Shown here one piece after another: positions 7,511 to 13,505 of a stretch of 13,692 bases of DNA (position 1 is the stretch's first letter; every line of letters begins with the position of its first letter). Under the pieces are notes generated by a model, which did not search any database, was not told the DNA's origin, and worked only from the letters and a program-made list of their open reading frames with translations. The DNA is from an uncultured Actinomycetes bacterium (lineage in GTDB: Bacteria > Actinomycetota > Thermoleophilia > Solirubrobacterales > 70-9): the NCBI GenBank assembly GCA_937907435.1, contig CALCIA010000318.1:1-13692 (forward strand). The letters are read 5' to 3'. A program made the translations under genes and the position numbers.

Positions 7511-8476
7511 TCACCCCTTCACGCTTCGTTTTTGGGACAACGTCTGCCGTTGGAGCCAGACCGCGCCGAGGATCACCGCGCCCTCGACCGCGAGCTGGCC
7601 ACCGACGCCGGTGCCCAGTTCGACCATCCAGACCAACAAGACCGCCAGCAGCAGCACGCCACAGACGGTCTGACCGACCGTGCCCTCGCCACCGGTCAGC
7701 GCCACGCCCCCGATGACCGCCGCGGCGATCGATTCGAGGTTGAGTTCGCGCGACAGCTGCGCGTCGACATAGCCGATGTAGCCGGCGTCGACGAGGCCCG
7801 CGAGGACGGCGAAGAGCGCGCACGCGACGTAGGCCGAGGCGACGACCAGCGGCGTGCGGATGCCCGACATCGCCGCGGCGCGCGGGTTCAGGCCGGTCGC
7901 GTAGAGCCGGCGCCCGGCGCTGGTGCGGGCGAGGATCACCCCGACCACCAGGGCCAGCACGGCGAAGACGAGGAGCGGCACCGGGATGCCGGCGACGCGG
8001 TCGGCGCCGAGCGTGTGCAGGCCGCTCGGGATCGAGCCCGAGGGCGCGCCGCGGGTCACCGCCGTGATCACGCCCTCGACCAGGACGAAGCTGGCGAAGG
8101 TGGCGACGAACGGCGGCACGCCGCGGACGATCACCAGCAAGGCGTTCAGGAGGCCGACGCCGGCGCCGGCCGCCGCGGCGAGCAGGATCGCCACCGGCAG
8201 GGCGCCGTCGGAGCCGTCGGTGTGGGCGGCGACGATCACCGCGGTGAGGCCGATCACGGCGCCGACCGAGAGGTCGATGCCGGCGACCAGCAGGACCAGC
8301 GTCTGGCCCAGCGCGGTGATCCCGATCAGGCCGATCTGGAAGAGGATCAGGCGCAGGTTGGAGCTTTCGAAGAGCGACGGGGAGGTGATCGCGGCGGCGA
8401 TCAGGACGATGACCAGGCCCGCCAGCGGAGCGACCCGGGCGCCGAAGTCGGAGGCGAGCGCGCCGGCGCGGTTCAT
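7511..8476 (-). CDS. Sugar ABC transporter permease (RbsC-like), first permease of the operon
   Basis: The predicted 321-residue membrane protein has multiple hydrophobic segments and the family signature VLLVAGIDLSVGAVIGLTAV (61-80), GVPPFVATFASFVLVEGV, and IAAAVIGGVALTGGEGTVGQTVCGVLLLAVL near the end. It pairs with the permease at 3845-4828; their sequences differ clearly outside the motifs, so this is a two-permease CUT2-type transporter rather than a duplicate. The start ATG overlaps the M20 stop (ATGA, 8473-8476). Its stop at 7511-7513 overlaps a possible GTG start of the binding protein. The order permease, binding protein, ATPase, permease is less usual than grouping both permeases together. 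Confidence 0.92.
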   Translation of the reverse strand: MNRAGALASDFGARVAPLAGLVIVLIAAAITSPSLFESSNLRLILFQIGLIGITALGQTLVLLVAGIDLSVGAVIGLTAVIVAAHTDGSDGALPVAILLAAAAGAGVGLLNALLVIVRGVPPFVATFASFVLVEGVITAVTRGAPSGSIPSGLHTLGADRVAGIPVPLLVFAVLALVVGVILARTSAGRRLYATGLNPRAAAMSGIRTPLVVASAYVACALFAVLAGLVDAGYIGYVDAQLSRELNLESIAAAVIGGVALTGGEGTVGQTVCGVLLLAVLLVWMVELGTGVGGQLAVEGAVILGAVWLQRQTLSQKRSVKG

Positions 8477-9675
8477 GCGGGGCAGTACTCCGTGGCGATC
8501 TCGGCGTAGAGGTCGATGCTGCGGCGCAGGGCGCTGACGGACACCCACTCGTCGGCGGCGTGGGCGCGGCGCAGAAGGCCGGGGCCGACCGCGGGCAGGA
8601 CCGGGGTGCCGTCGGCGCCGAGGAAGGTCGCGTCGGTGGTGCCCGGGAAGACGGAGTCGGGCGGGGTCCGGCCGAGGATCCGGGCGAGGGCGGCGCGCGC
8701 CGCGTCCGCCAGCGGGTCGGCCGGGTCGACGAGCGTGCCCTCGAGCCAGTCGGTCGGCGGCTCGGACCACTCGAGCTCCAGCTCGGCGCCGCCGTCGCGG
8801 GCGCCGGCGATCCGCTCGGCGAGGGTCGCGGTGACCGCGTCGCGGTCCATGCCGGGGAGCAGCCGCACCTCGCAGTCGGCGGCGACCGCCTCCGGCAGGA
8901 CGCCGTACCCGACGCCGCCGTGGTAGGCGAGGCCCGCGTTCAGGGTCACGTTCCAGCCCGCGATCCCGGCGGGCGCGGGCGGCGCGGCGGGCGGCGCGCC
9001 CTCCCCCAGCGCGACCACCGCGCGGGCGACGTCGACGCCGGCGTTGCGGCTGCCGAGCTCGTCGGCGAGGCTCGAGTGGCCCTGCGTCGCGCGGGCGACG
9101 ACTCGGGCGCGGGCGATGCCGCGGCTGGCCAGGTGGAGGCGGTCGAAGTCCGCTTCGATCCCGGCCGCCTCGCCGATCACGAAGCCGTCGGCGTCGAGCT
9201 CGCCGCTCGCGGCGAGGTGCTGGGCGCCGAAGGCGGCGCCGTCCTCCTCGTCGGCGACGAAGAGCAGGCTCAGGCGGCCGGCGGCGGGCGAGTCCGCGGC
9301 GAGCCGGGCGGCGGCCAGGAGCATCGCCGCGAGCGCCCCCTTCATGTCGACCGATCCGAGGCCGTAGAGGTGGTCGCCGTCGAGCGTCGCGCGCAGCGGG
9401 TCGACCGTCCAGGCCGCGTCGCCGACCGGCTTGGTGTCCATGTGGCCGCAGAGGACGAGGTGCCGGCCGCCGGGGCCGAAGTCGATCGTCGTCGCCAGGT
9501 TCGGGCGGTCGGCCGCGCGGGCGATCGTGCGCGGCGCGGGCAGCCCGGCGTCGGCGAGCGCCGCGCGCAGGACGGCGGCGACCGCGCGCTCGTCGCCGGG
9601 CCGGTTCGGGGACGGCGCGGCGATCAGCCGGCCGGTCAGCTCGACCACCTTCTCGGTGTCCGCGGCCGGGCTCAC
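8473..9675 (-). CDS. M20-family metallopeptidase/deacylase (ArgE/DapE-like)
   Basis: The predicted 400-residue protein shows the di-zinc M20 active-site series: LCGHMDTKP with His78 and Asp80, GLGSVDMKGALAAM with bridging Asp110, VADEEDGAAFGA with Glu143 (base) and Glu144, GEAAG with Glu169, the dimer-domain TQGHSSL with His200, and RRAHAADEWV with His372. It would hydrolyse an amide bond, such as an N-acyl-amino acid, N-succinyl or small dipeptide substrate, in the cytoplasm. Its place just before the transporter genes suggests that the imported compound carries an acyl-amide or peptide bond, but the substrate is not readable. The start is GTG 9675-9673 in GTGA overlap with the upstream gene; an in-frame extension to 9999 lies inside that gene and was discarded. 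No signal peptide is visible. Confidence 0.92.
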   Translation of the reverse strand: MSPAADTEKVVELTGRLIAAPSPNRPGDERAVAAVLRAALADAGLPAPRTIARAADRPNLATTIDFGPGGRHLVLCGHMDTKPVGDAAWTVDPLRATLDGDHLYGLGSVDMKGALAAMLLAAARLAADSPAAGRLSLLFVADEEDGAAFGAQHLAASGELDADGFVIGEAAGIEADFDRLHLASRGIARARVVARATQGHSSLADELGSRNAGVDVARAVVALGEGAPPAAPPAPAGIAGWNVTLNAGLAYHGGVGYGVLPEAVAADCEVRLLPGMDRDAVTATLAERIAGARDGGAELELEWSEPPTDWLEGTLVDPADPLADAARAALARILGRTPPDSVFPGTTDATFLGADGTPVLPAVGPGLLRRAHAADEWVSVSALRRSIDLYAEIATEYCPA

Positions 9676-10139
9676 TTGTATTGCGCCGCCCAGTCCTGCC
9701 CCTGCCAGGTCTTGATCGCCACCGGCTCGAGGCGGAAGAGCCAGCGCTTCTTGTCCATCGTCGGCGCGAGGTATTTCGGCCCGTTCTCGCCGAGGTAACG
9801 GACGCTCATCCGTTCGGCGACCTCGACCCACCTGCCGCCGAGGTTGGGGGTCTCCTCGACGTGCGCGCGGCACCGCGCGAGGACCTTGCGCTGCGCGCCG
9901 TCCTCGTCGATCGTCAGCGCGCAGCGGCCGTCGCGCTGCAGGTAGCGGGCCCAGGCGGAGCGCTCGCGCGGCACCACCCAGAACGACTCGCCGTCCCATT
10001 CCTGCCAGCAGGGCACGACGTAGGGCCAGCCCTCCTCGTCGAGGCAGCCGAGGCGGGCGATCTGCCCCTCGGCCAGGAACGCCTCCACCTCTTCGGTGGC
10101 CAGGGCCCCGACCTTGCCGCGCCAGCTCTCGTCGCTCAT
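9672..10139 (-). CDS. Split-barrel flavin/F420-type protein (pyridoxamine 5'-phosphate oxidase-like)
   Basis: The predicted 155-residue protein has the PNPOx-like split-barrel order: an N-terminal helix (ATEEVEAFLAEG), the first strands IARLGCLDEEGWPYVVPCWQEWDGESFWVVPRERSAWARYLQRDGRCALTIDEDG, then a conserved-looking acidic and aromatic C-terminal half. Such proteins bind FMN or F420 and often have unknown redox or cofactor-binding roles; true PdxH activity is not implied. It is the first gene of the operon. Its ATG at 10139 is the second of two identical ATGAGCGACGAG segments created by a 14-bp tandem duplication, and it overlaps the TGA of a possible five-codon mini-ORF. Its own stop overlaps the M20 GTG (9672-9675). 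Confidence 0.82.
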   Translation of the reverse strand: MSDESWRGKVGALATEEVEAFLAEGQIARLGCLDEEGWPYVVPCWQEWDGESFWVVPRERSAWARYLQRDGRCALTIDEDGAQRKVLARCRAHVEETPNLGGRWVEVAERMSVRYLGENGPKYLAPTMDKKRWLFRLEPVAIKTWQGQDWAAQYK

Positions 10140-10155
10140 TCCTCGTCGCTCATTC
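10128..10155. repeat. 14-bp exact tandem duplication across the operon's first start codon
   Basis: Positions 10128-10141 and 10142-10155 are identical (CTCGTCGCTCATTC on the + strand). On the - strand each copy contains GAATGAGCGACGAG, so the start codon plus the first codons (Met-Ser-Asp-Glu) of the split-barrel gene appear twice, 14 bases apart and out of frame with each other. Confidence 0.95.
10136..10153 (-). CDS. Possible five-codon leader mini-cistron MSDEE
   Basis: The upstream copy of the duplicated start reads ATG AGC GAC GAG GAA TGA. Its TGA (10138-10136) overlaps the ATG of the split-barrel gene (10139-10137) as ATGA, the same junction used throughout the operon. No clear ribosome-binding site is seen before the first ATG (only CAAAAAG), and the GAGGA before the second ATG touches it with no spacing. 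The reading is directly visible; whether it is translated is unknown. Confidence 0.3.
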   Translation of the reverse strand: MSDEE

Positions 10156-10170
10156 TTTTTGCGTGATTCC

Positions 10171-10182
10171 GATAATTAGAAT
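10171..10182 (+). promoter_or_regulatory. Candidate -10 region for the first IclR gene
   Basis: Two overlapping five-of-six -10 matches lie here on the + strand: GATAAT (10171-10176) and TAGAAT (10177-10182). With GATAAT, transcription would start near the in-frame GTG at 10184, which would be a leaderless start. With TAGAAT, transcription near 10189 would give a leader of about 30 bases before the ATG at 10220. The -35 region is weak in both cases. The same AT-rich patch carries the opposite promoter, so the two directions probably compete. Confidence 0.4.
10173..10178 (-). promoter_or_regulatory. Candidate -10 box for the ten-gene operon
   Basis: The - strand reads TAATTAT here, in a short AT-rich patch within GC-rich DNA. 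Transcription would begin near 10164-10168, leaving a leader of only about 12 bases before the mini-ORF ATG and about 27 before the first gene. No convincing -35 hexamer is seen at the expected distance (TCCCAC at 10201-10196), so an activator or atypical sigma factor is possible. Confidence 0.4.
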
Positions 10183-10191
10183 GGTGTTCCA
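10177..10191. promoter_or_regulatory. Candidate IclR-type operator in the divergent promoter region
   Basis: TAGAATGGTGTTCCA is an imperfect 6-3-6 dyad (TAGAAT against GTTCCA, four of six pairs). It resembles the TGGAA-centre-TTCCA layout known for IclR-family operators. It overlaps the -10 candidates of both the IclR gene and the - strand operon, a natural place for one regulator to control both. The match is partial, so this is a suggestion. Confidence 0.35.
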
Positions 10192-10219
10192 GCGAGTGGG
10201 ACGGTACCCTCTCAAAGCG

Positions 10220-11002
10220 ATGGCGGCGAGTCAAGTTCCGAAACCAGGCGTGGCGCCGATCAAAGGGGCCGATCGGGTCCTCGCCGTCTATAAGTCACTT
10301 GCCCAGTTCCCGCGCGGGGCCTCCCTCGACCAGATCGCCGAGGAGGTCGGCAGCCCCAAGTCGAGTACCCACCGCGCCCTCGCCACCCTGCGCCGCGCCG
10401 GCCTCGCCGAACAGACGCCGGACGGCGGCTACCGGATGGGCCTCGAGGCGCTGCGCCTCGCCTTCGCCTACTACGAGAACCTCGACAACCGGGTGCTGGT
10501 GCAGCCGGCGCTCGACGAGCTGGCGCTCCGCTTCGGCGAGACCGTCCATTACGCCGAGCTCGACGGCGGCGAAGTCGTCTACGTCGCCAAAGTCGTGCAG
10601 CGCGACCACGGCGTCCACATGGCCTCGCGGATCGGCGGCCGCAACCCGGCCCACTGCACCGGCGTCGGCAAGATGCTCCTCTCCTACGAGCTGGCCGACG
10701 CGGCGGCGGTCGCCGGCTACGTCGAGCGCTACGGCCTGGAGCGGCGCACCGATTCGACGATCGTCACCGCCGCGGCGCTTCACAAGGAGCTCGAGGCGAT
10801 CCGTGCCCACGGCTACTCGGTCGACCGCGAGGAGAACGAGACCGGCGTCGGTTGCGTCGCCCTGCCCGTGTTCATCGGCCCCGGACCGCGCCCGACCGGC
10901 GCCGCCAGCGTCACCACCCTCCTCCACCGCACCAGCCTCGACGTGCTGATCGGCCGGGTGACGGAGATGGCGGCGATCCTGAACGGCCACCTTCCCAGCT
11001 GA
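10220..11002 (+). CDS. IclR-family transcriptional regulator (first)
   Basis: The predicted protein (260 residues from the ATG at 10220) has the IclR layout. The N-terminal winged helix-turn-helix starts at KGADRVLAVYKSLAQF, continues through ASLDQIAEEVGSPKSSTHRALATLRRAGL and ends in the wing GGYRMGLEALRLA. The effector domain includes HYAELDGGEVVYVAKV, GGRNPAHCTGVGKMLLSY, GYSVDREENETGVGCVALPVF and a C-terminal helix. Such proteins act as dimers or tetramers and bind a small acid or aromatic effector. It is transcribed divergently from the ten-gene operon and is the best candidate to control it and itself. No ribosome-binding site precedes the ATG at 10220; in-frame GTG 10163, ATG 10181 and GTG 10184 exist, the last fitting a leaderless transcript. 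The 20-residue N-terminal variation does not change the domain call. Confidence 0.92.
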   Translation: MAASQVPKPGVAPIKGADRVLAVYKSLAQFPRGASLDQIAEEVGSPKSSTHRALATLRRAGLAEQTPDGGYRMGLEALRLAFAYYENLDNRVLVQPALDELALRFGETVHYAELDGGEVVYVAKVVQRDHGVHMASRIGGRNPAHCTGVGKMLLSYELADAAAVAGYVERYGLERRTDSTIVTAAALHKELEAIRAHGYSVDREENETGVGCVALPVFIGPGPRPTGAASVTTLLHRTSLDVLIGRVTEMAAILNGHLPS

Positions 11003-11006
11003 CGAC

Positions 11007-11035
11007 TTGCTCAATTTTGGGTAGCGGTGTAGCTT
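11007..11035 (+). promoter_or_regulatory. Sigma-70-like promoter of the secreted-protein gene
   Basis: TTGCTC (11007-11012) and TAGCTT (11030-11035) are separated by 17 bases, giving a predicted transcription start near 11042. They lie directly after the first IclR gene in a locally AT-richer stretch, and the 19-base palindrome at 11047-11065 follows at once. The secreted-protein gene therefore appears to have its own regulated promoter. Confidence 0.5.
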
Positions 11036-11046
11036 GGCCCGGTCAA

Positions 11047-11065
11047 TTTGGACCTGAGGTCCAAA
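11047..11065. promoter_or_regulatory. 19-base perfect palindromic operator candidate
   Basis: TTTGGACCTGAGGTCCAAA is a 9-bp perfect inverted repeat around a single G. A one-base loop cannot fold well as RNA, so recognition of DNA by a dimeric repressor is the likely role. It sits a few bases downstream of the predicted transcription start of the secreted-protein gene, where a bound protein would block transcription. Either neighbouring IclR protein is a candidate binder, by proximity only. Confidence 0.6.
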
Positions 11066-11122
11066 ACGGTGTGCGACGCCGCGGCGCCGCCGCCGTCTAC
11101 CCGAACCGAAAAGAGGTGCACG

Positions 11123-12589
11123 ATGTCGTCTCGCATCCGTTCCGTCCTCTTGGGGGCCCTCGCGGCACTTGCCGCGCTCGCCGTCGCGGCGGCCCCCGCC
11201 GTCGCCGGCGAAACCACCGTCGGCCCCGAATCGACGACCCCCGACCCCGCCCACTGGCGATTGCTCCACGCGGAAGACTTCCGCCACCCGATCCCGACCG
11301 AATCGACCCCCTGGGTCCACGACACCTACGGCCCGGAAAGCCCTTGGTACGCCGAGTACTTCGGTGAGGACGGGGAGTACTACCACGACTTCGGCGGGCC
11401 CCCGTTCGAAGAAGACATCTCGAGCTTCTGGCTCGACCGCAAACGGGTCCAGTTCGGCCAGGACGGCTGGCTGACCGCCGAGCTGGCGCAGGAGAACTAC
11501 GCCAAGGACACGGAACCGGCGGAAAGCCCCTCGCTCACCGAGACCACCCTGCCGAACCACGAACGCGCGGCGGTGATCTCGGAGCCGAACAACACCAGCG
11601 GCCTCGTCCTCCGCTCGACCGAACCCCTGCCTCCGCAGTACCGCATCCAGTACAAGCTGGACACGATCGACTTCGGCGGCAAGCGCGGCGGCTCGCTCGA
11701 ATACGACGGCAAGCTGAACGGTTACCGCACCGACCAGTGCAACACCAGCTTTCCCTGGAACGGCGGCGGTGACTACTCCGGCCCGCAGGAACCGTGCAAC
11801 CCGAACTTCGCCGATTCGACGACGGAGAACGGTTACTACTTCCTCTACATCACCGGGTTCCCCGACGCGCCGCACGACAACCCGGTGGTGCACGATCGCA
11901 AGGTCGGCTTCGACGCCTTCAACGTCACCGACGAAAGCGCGCCGAGCTTCTGGATCTGCAACCCGCAGACGAAGGAGCTCTACGAATACACCGGCCCGAT
12001 GAGCGAACGGAACGCGATCAACGCCACGTTCAGCGAGGGCGACGAAGTGGCCAAGTCGGAGATCCTCTTCCCCGGTCAGCTGTACCAGACGCCCTGCGGC
12101 GCCTTCAAGAACAGCGAAGCCGGGCGGGCGATCGTCGAGTCGGCCGAACTGCAACCGGAACTGATGCCGGACGAGAGCTACACGTTCGGGATCGAACGCT
12201 CACAGACCGGCTACACGCTGGAAATGTCGGGCGACTTCAAATACGTCGGCAACGTGACGATCCGCGAGCACCGTGACTTCGTCGAAGAAGGCATCCCGAT
12301 CTGGCACTACAACAACTCGCCCGACGAATACGAAGGCCAGTGGGACGGCTCGCTGACCGACACCGGCAAGTACGGGTCGTTCACGATCCCGCACATCTGG
12401 CCGAAGGGCTCCGCCTATCCCGACTACTTCGTGATCGGCGACCCCCACCTCAACTACTACGAGGGCTCGGCGACGATCTCCGACATCCGCCTCTACGTGC
12501 CGCGCGAAGCAGGCGAACGCGTACATGGCGGTGGTCACGGACAAGGCGGTCATGGCGGCCATCACGGCCATCACGGTCGCGGCCACTGA
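11123..12589 (+). CDS. Secreted protein of unknown function, beta-rich with a His-rich tail
   Basis: The 488-residue product starts MSSRIRSVLLGALAALAALAVAAAPAVAGE, a signal peptide with likely cleavage after AVA (residue 28). AGAGGTG at 11112-11118 ends four bases before the ATG and decides the start; the frame is open from 11048 but lacks such support. The mature part is rich in Tyr, Trp, Asp and Glu and in strand-like segments (LVLRSTEPLPPQYRIQYKLDTIDF, YYFLYITGF, TISDIRLYVP), with four Cys (206, 225, 279, 325) that could form two disulfides. The layout suggests a secreted jelly-roll/concanavalin-like protein acting on or binding a glycan, but I recognise no catalytic motif and no family. 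Residues 468-488 are a Gly/His tail with eight His, a possible metal-binding end. Glu codons are 28 GAA to 15 GAG. It has its own promoter and operator. Confidence 0.88.
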   Translation: MSSRIRSVLLGALAALAALAVAAAPAVAGETTVGPESTTPDPAHWRLLHAEDFRHPIPTESTPWVHDTYGPESPWYAEYFGEDGEYYHDFGGPPFEEDISSFWLDRKRVQFGQDGWLTAELAQENYAKDTEPAESPSLTETTLPNHERAAVISEPNNTSGLVLRSTEPLPPQYRIQYKLDTIDFGGKRGGSLEYDGKLNGYRTDQCNTSFPWNGGGDYSGPQEPCNPNFADSTTENGYYFLYITGFPDAPHDNPVVHDRKVGFDAFNVTDESAPSFWICNPQTKELYEYTGPMSERNAINATFSEGDEVAKSEILFPGQLYQTPCGAFKNSEAGRAIVESAELQPELMPDESYTFGIERSQTGYTLEMSGDFKYVGNVTIREHRDFVEEGIPIWHYNNSPDEYEGQWDGSLTDTGKYGSFTIPHIWPKGSAYPDYFVIGDPHLNYYEGSATISDIRLYVPREAGERVHGGGHGQGGHGGHHGHHGRGH

Positions 12590-12604
12590 CCCTCGCCGGC
12601 CGCT

Positions 12605-12636
12605 CGCCCACGGCGCCTATACTGGCGCCGTGGGCG
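12605..12636. promoter_or_regulatory. 13-bp perfect inverted repeat enclosing the -10 box of the second IclR gene
   Basis: The arms 12605-12617 (CGCCCACGGCGCC) and 12624-12636 are exact reverse complements, and the six-base centre is the -10 hexamer TATACT. The right arm contains the GTG start at 12630. As DNA it is an ideal site for autorepression by the second IclR protein. As RNA it would form a GC-rich stem starting 16 bases after the stop of the secreted-protein gene and could also end that transcript, although it lacks a U tract. Confidence 0.7.
12618..12623 (+). promoter_or_regulatory. -10 box TATACT of the second IclR gene
   Basis: TATACT matches five of six bases of the consensus -10 and is conspicuous in GC-rich surroundings. 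Six bases separate it from GTG 12630, so transcription is predicted to start at or next to the start codon, implying a leaderless mRNA, a common arrangement in actinobacteria. No good -35 hexamer is visible 16-18 bases upstream. Confidence 0.55.
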
Positions 12637-13424
12637 CCGGCGGTGACAGTTCGCAACCGTCAGGCTCGGCGAAGGCGCTGGTCAAAGGCCTGCGCCTGGT
12701 CGGGCTGATCGCCGACAACCCGGGCGGCCTGCGCCTCGCCGAGATCATCCGCCGCGGCGACGTCGCCAAGGCCACCGCGATCCGCCTCCTCGACACGCTC
12801 GTCGACGCCGAGCTCCTGCGCGTCGACGCCGCGGGCGTCTACCGCCTCGGCCCGACCTGCGCGATCTGGGGCTCGACCTTCCTCGGCCACCTGCAGCTGC
12901 GCGAGCAGGCCGGCGACCTGCTCGACCGCCTCACCGAGCGGACCGGGGAGACCTGCCACCTCGGCCTCCCAGACGGCACCCGGGTCCTCTACGTCGCGCG
13001 CGCCGAGAGCCCCCACTCGATCCGCATGGTCTCCCGCACCGGCAGCACCAACCCGCTCTACTCGACCGGCCTCGGCAAGGCGATCCTCGCCTGGTCGGAC
13101 CCGGCCGCGGTGGACGCGGTCATCGCCGCGGGCCTCGAGCCCCGCACCCCGACCACGATCACCGACCCCGACGAGCTCCGTCGCGAGATCGCCCGCATCC
13201 GCCGCCGCGGCTACTCGATCGACAACGTCGAGAACGAGGACGGCGTCCGCTGCGTCGGCGCCCCCGTCTTCGACCACGAAAACCGCGTCGCCGGCGGCCT
13301 CAGCGTCGCCGGCCCCACCACCCGCATGACCGCCGAGCGCCTCCGCGAATACGGCCCCGAGGTCGTGACCGCCGCCGAAGACCTCTCCCGCCGCCTCGGC
13401 TGGCCGGGGCGCAAGACGGCCTGA
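12630..13424 (+). CDS. IclR-family transcriptional regulator (second)
   Basis: The predicted 264-residue protein has an N-terminal winged helix-turn-helix (AKALVKGLRLVGLIADNPGGLRLAEIIRRGDVAKATAIRLLDTLVDAELL, then GVYRLGPTCAIWG). Its effector domain has CHLGLPDGTRVLYVARAESPHSIRMVSRTG, PLYSTGLGKAILAW, GYSIDNVENEDGVRCVGAPVFDHENRVAGGLSVAGP and a C-terminal helix. It keeps the standard family ending more closely than the first IclR protein. Start: GTG 12630 gives the normal length and fits a leaderless transcript from TATACT. The frame is open back to 12525, but only across the tail of the secreted-protein gene in another frame. It probably regulates itself through the surrounding inverted repeat and perhaps the secreted-protein gene; the targets are not proven. 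Confidence 0.92.
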   Translation: MGAGGDSSQPSGSAKALVKGLRLVGLIADNPGGLRLAEIIRRGDVAKATAIRLLDTLVDAELLRVDAAGVYRLGPTCAIWGSTFLGHLQLREQAGDLLDRLTERTGETCHLGLPDGTRVLYVARAESPHSIRMVSRTGSTNPLYSTGLGKAILAWSDPAAVDAVIAAGLEPRTPTTITDPDELRREIARIRRRGYSIDNVENEDGVRCVGAPVFDHENRVAGGLSVAGPTTRMTAERLREYGPEVVTAAEDLSRRLGWPGRKTA

Positions 13425-13452
13425 GGGCCGTCGGTGGCGGCTTCGGCGCCGG

Positions 13453-13464
13453 CAGGGGCCCCTG
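13453..13464. repeat. 12-base perfect palindrome
   Basis: CAGGGGCCCCTG lies 28 bases after the stop of the second IclR gene and 41 bases before the long hairpin. It could be an accessory termination or protein-binding site, but GC-rich palindromes of this length can also arise by chance. Confidence 0.3.
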
Positions 13465-13505
13465 GAGGGACGAAACCCCGCAAGCTGGCGCCCGGATTAC
13501 GGACG

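Noticed and set aside
10295..12154. A 619-codon open frame on the - strand opposite the first IclR gene and the secreted-protein gene
   Set aside because: Its length is impressive, but the product is a Val/Arg/Gly-rich antisense translation spanning two independent genes and their promoter region, with no domain pattern.
12526..12586. Short GGCCATCACGG-type repeats that could suggest a tandem repeat element
   Set aside because: They are explained by the Gly/His codons of the secreted protein's tail.
12525..12629. N-terminal extension of the second IclR protein by 35 residues
   Set aside because: This part overlaps the His-rich tail codons of the secreted protein in another frame and crosses the -10 box; the IclR homology starts after GTG 12630.
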